The translations under genes were made by a program, and so were the position numbers. A stretch of 64,000 bases of DNA from AWTP1-13 sp963840445 (GTDB taxonomy: Bacteria; Pseudomonadota; Alphaproteobacteria; Rhizobiales; Hyphomicrobiaceae). Below, one piece after another: positions 18,103 to 26,809 of the stretch. The first letter of the stretch is position 1, and each line of letters opens with the position of its first letter. The stretch covers positions 289,310 to 353,309 of the forward strand of contig CAWIZC010000012.1 of the NCBI GenBank assembly GCA_963840445.1, given 5' to 3'. The notes under the pieces are model-generated. The model searched no databases. It was not told where the DNA came from and was given only the letters and a program-made list of their open reading frames with translations.

Positions 18103-19842
18103 GTGAGCAAGCGGTTCGATCTCGTTGTTCGTGGCGGCGTCATCGTAGACGGAACAGGAGCCACGCCCCGTGAGGGCGATGTCGCAGTGAGCCAGGGATG
18201 CATTGCGGCCGTCGGACGTTTCGAGGGCTGCGGTACGGAAGAGATTGATGCGAAGGGCCGCATCGTTACGCCCGGTTTCGTCGATATTCACACCCACTAC
18301 GACGGCCAGGCCGTCTGGGACAGGCACATGGCACCGTCGGCGTGGCACGGAGTCACAACGGCGGTAATGGGCAACTGCGGGGTCGGCTTTGCGCCCTGCA
18401 AGCCAGCCGACCGCGAGAAGCTCATCGAACTGATGGAGGGCGTCGAGGACATTCCAGGCCCTGTCATGCATGAAGGCCTAAACTGGCAGTGGGAGTCGTT
18501 CCAAGAGTACGTCGCTGCCCTTGACCGCAACAAACGAGATATCGACCTTTGCGCACTCCTGCCGCATGCCGCCGTCCGCGTTTACGTGATGGGCGAACGC
18601 GCCATTCGCCATGAAGCCGCAACCGAGGCCGATATCGCCGCCATGCGGCGTATCGCAGCCGACGCCATCCGGGCCGGCGCGTTCGGTTTCTCGACGTCGC
18701 GCACCATCAGCCACAAGAGTCTCACCGGTGAGTACACACCGACGCTGCGTGCGACCGAGATGGAACTGCAGGGTCTTGCCATGGGCCTCAGGGACGCTGG
18801 CTCCGGCTTCATCGAGATTGTCTCCGACTGGGACGAACCCGACGCCAAATCCGAGTTCGCCATGCTGCGCCGCGTGGTCGAGCAGTCGGGCCGGCCCGCG
18901 CTCTTCTCTTTGTCGCAGCGCCATGAGAAGGAGCGCTCGAACGTCTGGAAAGAGCTGCTCGGCTACGCGGGCGACGCAATAAAGGACGGTCATTCGATCC
19001 GTCCGGTGTTTCCGCCTCGGGCAATCGGGATCCTGCTCGGTCTGGAAGGCAGCCAGAACCCGTTCTCAGGCACGCCGACCTATAAATCGATCGCGTCGAA
19101 ACCGCTGCCCGAGCGTGTCAAGGCGATGCAGGATCCCGCGGTGCGCGCGAAGATCCTCTCCGAGGACCCGCTCGTCGGCTCGACCTTTCCGCTGATACGG
19201 CGGCTTTCCTACACGCGGATGTTCCGCTTTGGCAATCCGCCGAACTACCTTCCCAAGGAGGCAGACTCCATAGCCGCGGTTGCCGCGCGTGAGGGCCGCA
19301 CGGCACCCGAGGTCGCCTACGACGTCCTGATCGAGGACGGGGGGCGCAATTTCCTCTACACGCCGATCGTCAACTATTACGACTACAATCTGTCGGCTGC
19401 GGAAACAATGCTCGCCGACCCAAACGCCATCATGGGGCTCGGCGATGGCGGCGCTCACGTTGGCTTCATTCTCGACGCCGGCTTCCCTACGTGGCTGCTC
19501 ACGTACTGGGGCCGCGAGCGTGGCCGCTTCCCGGTGGAGGAGCTGGTACGCCGACTAACGAGCGACACTGCCGGCGCCGCTGGTCTCGGCGACCGCGGTG
19601 TGATCGCCGTGGGCAAGAAGGCCGACCTCAACGTGATAAACTACGACCGGCTCTCCTTCGGGCGACCCTATGTAACCTACGATCTCCCCGCCGGTGGCAA
19701 GCGCCTCCTGCAGAAGGCCAACGGCTACGACGCAACCATTGTGTCCGGGATAGTCACCTACCGCGATGGCACGGCGACCGGCGCTCTGCCCGGACAGCTC
19801 ATCAAAGGTCAACGTGAGGTGCAGTTCTTGGCTGCAGAGTAG
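18103..19842 (+). CDS. N-acyl-D-amino-acid deacylase family amidohydrolase
   Basis: A 579-residue member of the amidohydrolase superfamily, D-aminoacylase/dihydroorotase-like branch. It opens with DLVVRGGVIVDGTGA and the metal motif VDIHTHYDGQ (His63 and His65). NCGVGFAPC follows at the second metal region, then GDGGAHVGF, which carries the catalytic Asp. The end is KKADLNVINYD, typical of the final beta-sandwich. It hydrolyses N-acyl-D-amino acids or related amides using zinc. The GTG start is preceded by GGAGAG. It diverges from tctBA, which could import a related carboxylate. Confidence 0.9.
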   Translation: MSKRFDLVVRGGVIVDGTGATPREGDVAVSQGCIAAVGRFEGCGTEEIDAKGRIVTPGFVDIHTHYDGQAVWDRHMAPSAWHGVTTAVMGNCGVGFAPCKPADREKLIELMEGVEDIPGPVMHEGLNWQWESFQEYVAALDRNKRDIDLCALLPHAAVRVYVMGERAIRHEAATEADIAAMRRIAADAIRAGAFGFSTSRTISHKSLTGEYTPTLRATEMELQGLAMGLRDAGSGFIEIVSDWDEPDAKSEFAMLRRVVEQSGRPALFSLSQRHEKERSNVWKELLGYAGDAIKDGHSIRPVFPPRAIGILLGLEGSQNPFSGTPTYKSIASKPLPERVKAMQDPAVRAKILSEDPLVGSTFPLIRRLSYTRMFRFGNPPNYLPKEADSIAAVAAREGRTAPEVAYDVLIEDGGRNFLYTPIVNYYDYNLSAAETMLADPNAIMGLGDGGAHVGFILDAGFPTWLLTYWGRERGRFPVEELVRRLTSDTAGAAGLGDRGVIAVGKKADLNVINYDRLSFGRPYVTYDLPAGGKRLLQKANGYDATIVSGIVTYRDGTATGALPGQLIKGQREVQFLAAE

Positions 19843-20167
19843 GCTGCGCCATGATGTCGGCGGTTGATGAACAGGGGTTACGCGGACCCTGCCAGTGTAC
19901 AACCGTGCAACGCGGCCTATTTCTTTGTAGCTGGTCCGCGACGGTCCGTGCGCTCATCATTGGCAGGATGCAATCGCGCGCACTCTGGCGCAACATCTCT
20001 TTGATATTGGTCGGTCGATGGTGCTTCTTCAGCAGGTCGCAAGAAGCCTCGTCGGCCATTTCCTGGATCGATTTCACGCTGTCGAGCGAGAGCCGATGCA
20101 GAGCTTGCCAGGTCTCAACGTCGAATACGATGCGCTTGCCGACTTCGCCTGCTCTCTTTCCCGCCAT
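19802..20167 (-). CDS. Conserved small protein following the Ku remnant
   Basis: A 121-codon frame. The first 66 residues are the believable part: GKRIVFDVETWQALHRLSLD, then IQEMADEASCDLLKKHHRPT and the basic KEMLRQSARD. This resembles short ribbon-helix-helix-like proteins that I have seen encoded beside Ku or LigD genes in rhizobia. The tail beyond residue 70 reads as run-on, so an original stop may have been lost. Its end overlaps the convergent deacylase gene by 41 bases. Its ATG overlaps the Ku stop as TGATG, supporting a shared transcript. Function unknown. Confidence 0.5.
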   Translation of the reverse strand: MAGKRAGEVGKRIVFDVETWQALHRLSLDSVKSIQEMADEASCDLLKKHHRPTNIKEMLRQSARDCILPMMSARTVADQLQRNRPRCTVVHWQGPRNPCSSTADIMAQPTLQPRTAPHVDL

Positions 20168-20392
20168 CAGACCGCCTTCTTGGCCCGTTTCTTCGCCGCG
20201 GGCGGCGGTGTCTTCTGCTTCTTGGCCGGCGCCTTTCCACCAGCACCTTCACCGATGCTGCGCTTCAGGGCATCCATCAGGTTGACCACGTTGCTCGGCT
20301 TCGCTGCTCGCCTTTGCCTGCCTTCACGGGCAGACCCACCTGCTTGGAGCGGATGAGCTCAATCATGCGTTCTCGTACTGGTCGTCGACCTC
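20167..20392 (-). pseudogene. C-terminal remnant of Ku (non-homologous end joining)
   Basis: Read with two single-base corrections, the minus strand gives EVDDQYENA, then MIELIRSKQVGLPVKAG, then KPSNVVNLMDALKRSIGEG, followed by a Lys/Ala/Pro-rich tail ending KKRAKKAV. This is the end of bacterial Ku, including the NVVNLMDALK motif before the basic tail. Frame breaks fall near 20365 and 20300. The DNA-binding core of about 200 residues is missing to the right. Ku would bind double-strand ends and recruit LigD; this copy cannot. Its stop overlaps the next gene's start. Confidence 0.65.
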
Positions 20393-20724
20393 TCCGGCTC
20401 ACACTTGCCCGGACACACCAACAGCTAGGACCTCTCGTCCAATCTTAGCTCAGCCCGGAAATCTTCACTTGTGCCGCACCCAGGATCGGGCCTCCCGCTC
20501 TTTTCTGCAGCAGGACAACTATAGATTGGGTGCCGTCGAGAGCATACTCACTCATCGGTACGCGTAACGTCGCGAGGACCGCCTGGCTGCCTGCTGCTAG
20601 ACCCGTTCTGGCCTCAGTCGCCGTGTGATCAGGGTCGGCTCAGCGGGCGATCGCCCCGTGGCTGCCTTCAGCACCGCCGGCTAGCGGGCAATCTCTCTCA
20701 GCCCTTTTGCTTGTCCACCGCCAT
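20393..20724. other. Stretch without a recognisable gene
   Basis: This is where the rest of a Ku gene would be expected, but neither strand gives a matching frame. The Ku copy was therefore truncated rather than merely frameshifted. No other signal seen. Confidence 0.35.
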
Positions 20725-21981
20725 TCATTGCTTAGCCGTCTTCGGCCCGGCCTGGCTAACCAGCAGCGTCGTCACTGCCAGTTCGCCAATTTTCGTGCCC
20801 ATCGCCTTTGCGGCTTCAGTTGAAAAGCGATAGTGGAAGCCGGCGTAGATGCGTGCGAGCGACACTTCATCGCGGTAGTCTTCAAGACGTTTCCATTTGC
20901 GAGTTACGCCGGGAGTTAGCGGACTAGTGAGCGCCAGCTCGCCGACATTTTCTCCCGCCACTCTTTGCAGGACCTCCGCAACCGTTGCTGCCACGATGCA
21001 GTGCGCACACGGATACTCGGGATGCGGTGGCGTCAATCCAAGCGGCGTCCACGACGCCTCTCGCGGTGTGGCCGGATTGGAGGTAAGGTCCGCATTGCGG
21101 ATCGCCGTAATCGGACGCCAGAAATTATAGAAGTACTTGGCATCAAATACAGCGATGAAGGCGTCGTTGGTTGCCATGGAAAGCAGTGCAAAGAGACGGG
21201 CGCAGTCGACCAGATCCATCTTCTGCGCTTCAGCAATTTGTTCCGCCAGCGGGACGTAGGATCTCGGTCCGGTGAGGAACCAGAACCGGCCAATTTCTGT
21301 CTGTTCCTGTGTCCGTACCGTACTCTTGAGCCCGCCGAGTGCGCGGATCTCGTTGAAGTCGCGCGTCCACACCTCGGAGTTGAATGCCGGTGGTGTCGGC
21401 GGACGGAACTGGGAACCATTTTTCATGACCCACGGTGTGATCCCACCACTGGTGATCTCGATGGGTAGCGCCGTCGGCACATAAACTCCGGGCTTGGTAA
21501 ACGGCCGGTAGCTCTCAGTCGCGTTGCTCCCGTCGTCGGCACGCAGAATGATGATGCCTGCTGCTGCTTTCTTCCCTAGGTCGACGCCTTTCGTCCTCGC
21601 GTCGTCGTCGGCGATCGTCTTAAACGACGCCTGCAAAGCCTCATCAAGATTTGGTGTTTGGTCAGGGTAGAGGCTGATTAGCACAGCATGGGCGGCTGCC
21701 GCTGCCGCGGCATCCTTGGAGGCCGTCTTTTCCGCCTGCAAGGCAAGCTTATAGGGCTTGTAGCGCCCGTCGATGGCGTTGACCGCCTCGAACATCGCCA
21801 CGTGCAGCATCGCAAGGTTGCGGGTCAACGGAGCGTTCGGCAATTGCTTTTCGGTGCCTATCGCCACACCTCTGGCGCCCCACTCGGTTATTACATCGGC
21901 TGCAACCGCCTTCGGCAGGCCCATGGCCGCCGCAGTTGCCGCGCATAGTGCAAACGCGGCCCCGACTCGCTTGTTGAGCAT
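20725..21981 (-). CDS. Exported PAP2 / vanadium-haloperoxidase-like acid phosphatase
   Basis: A 418-residue protein with a signal peptide ending near AVAA-DV (residue 28). The haloperoxidase/PAP2 active-site blocks appear in order: KYFYNFWRPITAIRNAD (Lys and Arg), PPHPEYPCAHCIVAA (centre His) and ARIYAGFHYRFSTE (Arg and nucleophilic His). In the common consensus the second block reads PxYPSGHS. Here the residues around His are Cys-Ala-His-Cys, an unusual variant. The start at 21981 has GGAGGA upstream. It should act in the periplasm as a phosphatase or haloperoxidase. It diverges from the TolB/TPR regulator. Confidence 0.82.
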   Translation of the reverse strand: MLNKRVGAAFALCAATAAAMGLPKAVAADVITEWGARGVAIGTEKQLPNAPLTRNLAMLHVAMFEAVNAIDGRYKPYKLALQAEKTASKDAAAAAAAHAVLISLYPDQTPNLDEALQASFKTIADDDARTKGVDLGKKAAAGIIILRADDGSNATESYRPFTKPGVYVPTALPIEITSGGITPWVMKNGSQFRPPTPPAFNSEVWTRDFNEIRALGGLKSTVRTQEQTEIGRFWFLTGPRSYVPLAEQIAEAQKMDLVDCARLFALLSMATNDAFIAVFDAKYFYNFWRPITAIRNADLTSNPATPREASWTPLGLTPPHPEYPCAHCIVAATVAEVLQRVAGENVGELALTSPLTPGVTRKWKRLEDYRDEVSLARIYAGFHYRFSTEAAKAMGTKIGELAVTTLLVSQAGPKTAKQ

Positions 21982-22144
21982 GATTTTCCTCCGCGCCGGA
22001 TCTTTTCAGGCTGGATCTGCGCCCACTTTGCAGGCCACAGAGGATGGGCGCGGTCGTGATCGGCGTCTTGAGGGATTTCTCACCCGAACCTCAGGATTCC
22101 ATCTATTTTTCGTTTGGGGCCAGCATGTACTGAGCGACCAAGAG

Positions 22145-23716
22145 ATGAGCGCTATGCGCTGGCAGTTCGACAACTGTTCCCTGGACGTGGAGCGGCGGGA
22201 GCTACACCGCGCTGGTGCCGTCGTCGCGGTCGAACCGCAAGTGTTCGACCTGCTGGTGCACTTGATCCGTAACCGCGGGCACGTCGTCAGCAAGGACGAT
22301 CTGATCAAATGGGTGTGGCAGGGACGGATCGTTTCGGATTCGGCGCTGGCCAATCGTATCAATGCTGCGCGAACAGCCGTTGGCGATAGCGGCGACAGCC
22401 AGAGGATCATTCGCACACTACCGCGTAAGGGCTTCCGCTTCGTCGGCGAGGTGGCCGAGGAGACGGTCGCCACGGTTACTCCGCCGTCCGGACTTGCCCT
22501 ATCGCCGCGCAAGCTGGCCCTGCCCGACCAGCCCTCCATTGTCGTGCTGCCATTCATGGATATGAGCCCAAAGCAAAACGAGAAGCATTTTGCCGACGGG
22601 ATCACGGAGGACCTGATCACGGAGCTGGCGCGCATCCGGTGGCTGTTCGTGATCGCCCGCAACTCGGCTTTCGTCTACAAGGACAGGGCCGTCGATGTGA
22701 AACAAGTCTCCCTTGAGCTTGGCGTGCGCTACGTTTTGGAGGGCAGCGTCCGCCGCTCGGGCCGGCGCATGCGTATCAGTGCTCAGCTGGTGGACGCGAC
22801 CACGGGTGTCCACCAATGGGCTGAGCGCTACGACAGGGATGCCGGCGAGGTGTTCGCGGTCCAGGACGAGATCACCAGCAGCGTCGCCGCGGCGGTCGAG
22901 CCGCAGCTGCTTGCCGCCGAAGGCATCCGCGCTGGCTCCCTGTCGCCCGCTGATCTTAGCGCCTGGGAGCTTGTGGCGCGTGCGCAGAACCATTTCTGGC
23001 GCCTGACGCAACCCGACCATGAGGCCACCGTTGCGTGCCTTCAGCAGGCAATCGCACGGAGCCCGGATTTTGCACCGGCGCAGGCGCTGCTCGGCTTTGC
23101 CCTGGTGTTTGCGGCGCATATGGGATGGGTCGACAAACACCCCAGTGTGACTGCTGGACGAAAGCATGCAGAACGCGCCATCGCTCTTGATGGCCGCAAT
23201 CCTTGGGGTTACTCGGCTCTTGGCTACGCGGCGCTGATGCAGCGGCGCACCGAGGAGGCACTTGCGGAGTTTCGCAAAGCTGTCGGCCTCAATCCCAGCT
23301 CAGCCGTTGCGCATGGCCACCTCAGTCACGGCCTGGCGTTCGCCGGCTGCTCGGACGAGGCCATCAAACACGGCGAAGTAGCCATACGTTTGAGCCCGGT
23401 CGATCCTGACATGGCTCGCTTCCTAGGCGGCTTCGCCATTGCCCATTACACGGCGCGCCGCTTCGAGGAGGCCTTGCGCTACACGCGCGAAAACGTGCGC
23501 CTGCGGCCTGGCTTTCAGGGCGCTCAACGTCTGCACGCCGCAAATCTGGCACAGTCGGGCCGGGTCGGCGAAGCGCATGCCGTCCTGTCTGCTCTCCAGC
23601 GTACTCACAGGCCGCCGCTCACTGTCGCGTGGGTCAGGGAAAATGTTCCTTATCAGACGACCGAGCTGATGGATCTCTTCATCGAAGGGTTACGCAAAGC
23701 CGGGTTGAACGCCTGA
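22145..23716 (+). CDS. OmpR-type winged-helix regulator with TolB-like domain and TPR repeats
   Basis: A 523-residue protein. Residues 3-105 form a CadC/OmpR-type winged helix: RREL, then VVAVEPQVFDLLVHLIRNRG and IIRTLPRKGFRFVGEV. Residues 129-250 form the TolB-like module (SIVVLPFMDMSP, FVIARNSAFVYKD, RRSGRRMRISAQLVDATTG). The C-terminal half is TPRs (AIALDGRNPWGYSALGYAAL and others). There is no membrane helix, unlike CadC itself. The start at 22145 is chosen because the frame upstream is non-coding; 22154 is also possible. It diverges from the PAP2 gene, which it may control. It is a paralogue of the 9.3 kb protein with a different DNA-binding head. Confidence 0.87.
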   Translation: MSAMRWQFDNCSLDVERRELHRAGAVVAVEPQVFDLLVHLIRNRGHVVSKDDLIKWVWQGRIVSDSALANRINAARTAVGDSGDSQRIIRTLPRKGFRFVGEVAEETVATVTPPSGLALSPRKLALPDQPSIVVLPFMDMSPKQNEKHFADGITEDLITELARIRWLFVIARNSAFVYKDRAVDVKQVSLELGVRYVLEGSVRRSGRRMRISAQLVDATTGVHQWAERYDRDAGEVFAVQDEITSSVAAAVEPQLLAAEGIRAGSLSPADLSAWELVARAQNHFWRLTQPDHEATVACLQQAIARSPDFAPAQALLGFALVFAAHMGWVDKHPSVTAGRKHAERAIALDGRNPWGYSALGYAALMQRRTEEALAEFRKAVGLNPSSAVAHGHLSHGLAFAGCSDEAIKHGEVAIRLSPVDPDMARFLGGFAIAHYTARRFEEALRYTRENVRLRPGFQGAQRLHAANLAQSGRVGEAHAVLSALQRTHRPPLTVAWVRENVPYQTTELMDLFIEGLRKAGLNA

Positions 23717-24493
23717 CTGCGCCGTGAGACCAGCGCGATGACAGCGGGCAATTTCGCGTTGGTTCTGGCGCTGACCTACGGCGACGGGCAACTCCGGAAT
23801 GAAGGTACTCAGCCTGAAGCGGATCCCGAGCCACTCATCGTGAGCAGCATGAGAGCTCCTCCAGCGCCATCCCGCCCGACCCTGCAGAACATGCGCAAGC
23901 ATCACATTGGCTATGGGCTAAATTGCTTGAACGTGCGGTGCCTGCACCGGGCTCCAGCGGTTGACCCCGCTGATAGTAGGGTGAGCGCGGTGCTAGATTT
24001 CGCATGTCGTCCCGGTTCCTCTAAGCCAGGTTCGTCAGGCCATTTCGGAGCGCAGGCGAACCTCGACCGCCAGGCCTGAGAAATCATTGGCGGTCCCGAA
24101 AAATAGGCGCCCCAGAGGGGAACGGCTTGGCTCGGATCGCGCGCCACGCCACGCGTATGAGATCGCGATTTCCGACAGTGGCATGACGCACCGACACAAT
24201 TGCGATCGGCACGCGACTCCGAACCATAGATCCAGAGTAGCGAGTGCAGCCCAATTCGGGCAGGTGCTCGACCGAACGTGAGATTGCTTGTGTCGCTCTG
24301 TTCGAACCAAAGCTGAGCCGCGGCGTTGTAGTCGGCAGCTTCAATCGTAACGGAGGCACCTGAGGGCCCTCTTAGCTTGGAGCCAGGGTATTCTATGAAG
24401 CGTTCAGGGGGCGCCGCGTGAACATCCTTGGCTTCTTGTAGTTCAATCCTCTCATCCCCAGTTGACGACCGGATCGCCGGTTCAAGGAGCTCA
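23717..24493. other. Long gene-poor stretch
   Basis: A minus-strand frame of about 210 codons spans 24552-23911, but its composition (Arg/Ser/Cys-rich, no domain) and its overlap with the start of the next real gene argue against it. Parts near 24300-24100 read smoothly in several frames, as in a decayed gene. I recognise nothing. Confidence 0.35.
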
Positions 24494-24940
24494 ATGATGA
24501 AAAAATTGTCGTCAGTTTCGCTGGCCGTCCTGGCTTTGGCCGCGGTGTCCATCCCCGCCTACGCGCAGACTTCAGATGCCAGTGTCGAGTTCGCCTTCAT
24601 GCCGCGCACTATGACGGTGACGCTGCTGAATGAAGGGGGCAAATACGTTGCAGTTGACCTCAAGCACATCGCCAAGGGCGAGAGCTGCCGCATGGACAAG
24701 GATGCCACGATTGCCCGGGTGGGCGAAGGCGAGCGTGGCATGGTGCGGGTCCGCTACGCGGCCGCACAGATCAGCTCCGGCGGCTGCCCTTTCATGACGA
24801 CCTTTGATATTCCCGCAGCCGACTACGCCCAGGCCCGCGCCGAGTTCGTCGCCAAGAAAGAGGAAGCCTGGAAGAAGGTGGATGAGATCAAGCAAGATCT
24901 CGGCACCAAGTGGGAAGAGCTGACCGGCAAGAAGAGCTGA
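24494..24940 (+). CDS. Secreted protein of unknown function
   Basis: A 148-residue protein with an AAGGAG site five bases before the ATG at 24494. Residues 1-24 are a clear Sec signal peptide ending AYA-QT. The mature part has a beta-rich first half with two Cys (SCRMDKDATIARVG, then SSGGCPFMTTFDI) that could form a disulfide. A charged helix of about 40 residues follows (AEFVAKKEEAWKKVDEIKQD). I do not recognise the family. It is likely periplasmic and monocistronic, since a strong terminator follows 30 bases after the stop. Confidence 0.78.
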   Translation: MMKKLSSVSLAVLALAAVSIPAYAQTSDASVEFAFMPRTMTVTLLNEGGKYVAVDLKHIAKGESCRMDKDATIARVGEGERGMVRVRYAAAQISSGGCPFMTTFDIPAADYAQARAEFVAKKEEAWKKVDEIKQDLGTKWEELTGKKS

Positions 24941-24970
24941 GCTGTCTCACGACAGTTCTCGAATTCGACC

Positions 24971-25001
24971 GCGGAGCAGGAGATATCCTGTTCCGCTTTT
25001 T
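24971..25001 (+). terminator. Rho-independent terminator of the secreted-protein gene
   Basis: An 11-base stem (24971-24981 with 24986-24996, one G-T pair), a four-base GATA loop and a run of five T directly after. It lies 30 bases past the stop of the 24.5 kb gene on the same strand. Confidence 0.85.
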
Positions 25002-25302
25002 CGCTCGGTCTTGAGATGAGGTTCGGCTGGAAACGGTTTCGTTCTGACCTGCTTCTCGCCGAAAGAATGAGGATATGGGGATGTATGGGGATGTTGAACA
25101 CGTTAAGCATACACCGCACGCGAGAATGTCCTCCAGCCGGAATGGCAGCGACGCTGACGCCGCTTCATTCGGTCGCGCAGCGGAATCGCGCAAGTACAAA
25201 AAATAGACACAAAACGTTCATTGTAATCGTCTGCCGACCACCCGATTTAAGTCGGGCAACCCGCGCCCAGGGGCGGCGCAAAATCCCACAACGAGAGGTC
25301 GC

Positions 25303-26754
25303 ATGAGGGACGAGCGTAGCGTCATTCGGTGGGCGGATAGAGTCAGTCCTGCAGCGGCTTTCCCAACAGTTCTGACAATGCTGAAGCGATCGGTGATCCG
25401 AGCGGGATTGTACGCGCGAGGAACCGTCGGGGAGGCCGCACGTGCCGTGGCGGAGGCTTGCGGAGCTTCTCTCGAAGTAGGTCGCCTTTCCTCCAGCGTA
25501 CCCAAGAAAATTGTCTATGGTCCAATGCAGGTTCCGCCCACTTTTGCGGACTTGCCCCTCTATCGGGGCATCCTCAAGCACAGGGAGATCGGGCGACTTT
25601 TCGAAATCGAGGATCCCTTTTATCGCTGCCACGAGGCACGCCATGGCGTGACCACCCAGATCGCCGGGCAGAACTACATCAACTTTGCCTCCTACGACTA
25701 TCTGGGCCTCAATCAGCATCCGGCGGTGGTGGAAGCTGCCAAGAAGGCGATCGACAGCCTCGGCACGTCAGTGTCGGCGAGCCGCATCGTCGCCGGTGAG
25801 AGAACGATACACGGCGTGCTCGAGCGGGCGCTGGCTGATCTCTACGGCGTCGAGGCAGCGATCACCTTTGTCAGCGGGCACGCCACCAACGTGTCCACGA
25901 TCAGCACGCTCATGACGCCGGATGATCTCATTCTTTACGACGATCTGTCGCACAACAGCCTGATCGTCGGCATCCGGCTCTCGGGCGCCACCGCCCACGC
26001 CTTCAAGCATAACGATGCCGAAGCGCTCGAGGCTCTGCTACAGAAGCACCGTGGCTTCCACAAGCGCGCATTGATCGTGGCCGAGGGCTTGTACTCCATG
26101 GACGGCGATATCGGTGACCTGCCGAGCCTTGTCGCCCTCAAGGAGAAGTACGGCGCGTGGCTGATGATCGATGAAGCGCACGGTCTGGGTGTCCTTGGGG
26201 CGACGGGCCGCGGTTCGGCCGAGCACTTCGGCATCGACCCCAAGCGCATCGACATCTGGATGGGCACGCTCAGTAAGGCGCTAGCAAGCTGCGGCGGCTA
26301 TGTCGCCGGCAAGCGCGAGCTCATCGACGTGCTGAAGTACCAGGCGCCCGGACTGGTTTACTCCGTGGGGCTGTCGCCGCCACTCACCGCGGCGGCCACC
26401 GCTTCACTCGGACTTCTGAACGCCGAGCCGGAGCGGGTCGCACGTCTGCAGGCCAACGGAAAACTCTTCCTGTCGCTGGCGCGAGCCGCCGGAATGGATA
26501 CCTCGACCAGTGAAGGCTATGCGGTCGTGTCCGTAATCGTGGGCGATCTGGTCAGCGCCGGGCGACTGGCGGACCGAATGCTGGCACGCGGACTCAACGT
26601 GCTGCCGATCATCTATCCCGCCGTGCCGATCAAAGCGGCGCGCCTGCGCTTCTTCATCACCTCCGAGCATACGCCCACCCAGATCCGCGAGGCCGTGCGG
26701 GCGATGCGCGAGGAAATCGACGGCCTGGGCAAGAGACAGAAGCAGGCTGCGTGA
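25303..26754 (+). CDS. Alpha-oxoamine synthase (serine palmitoyltransferase / BioF / ALA synthase superfamily)
   Basis: A 483-residue PLP enzyme. Family features in order: INFASYDYLGLNQHPAVVEA, SASRIVAGERTIHGVLERAL, EGLYSMDGDIGDL, and DEAHGLGVLGATGRG with Asp290 holding the PLP ring nitrogen. MGTLSKALASCGGY follows, with Lys325 as the Schiff-base lysine. It condenses an amino acid with an acyl thioester, releasing CO2. An N-terminal extension of about 95 residues precedes the usual start. With the SDR gene 55 bases downstream, formation of a long-chain 3-ketobase and its reduction is a reasonable inference. BioF or ALA synthase activity is less likely from context. Confidence 0.88.
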   Translation: MRDERSVIRWADRVSPAAAFPTVLTMLKRSVIRAGLYARGTVGEAARAVAEACGASLEVGRLSSSVPKKIVYGPMQVPPTFADLPLYRGILKHREIGRLFEIEDPFYRCHEARHGVTTQIAGQNYINFASYDYLGLNQHPAVVEAAKKAIDSLGTSVSASRIVAGERTIHGVLERALADLYGVEAAITFVSGHATNVSTISTLMTPDDLILYDDLSHNSLIVGIRLSGATAHAFKHNDAEALEALLQKHRGFHKRALIVAEGLYSMDGDIGDLPSLVALKEKYGAWLMIDEAHGLGVLGATGRGSAEHFGIDPKRIDIWMGTLSKALASCGGYVAGKRELIDVLKYQAPGLVYSVGLSPPLTAAATASLGLLNAEPERVARLQANGKLFLSLARAAGMDTSTSEGYAVVSVIVGDLVSAGRLADRMLARGLNVLPIIYPAVPIKAARLRFFITSEHTPTQIREAVRAMREEIDGLGKRQKQAA

Positions 26755-26809
26755 TGTTAGGCCGGCCGTCGGCATCTCGCCCCCGACCGCGCAACGAACA
26801 GGCTTGCAT

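Noticed and set aside
23911..24552. Minus-strand frame of about 210 codons
   Set aside because: Arg/Ser/Cys-rich without any motif, and it overlaps the start of a secreted-protein gene that has a clear ribosome site and signal peptide.
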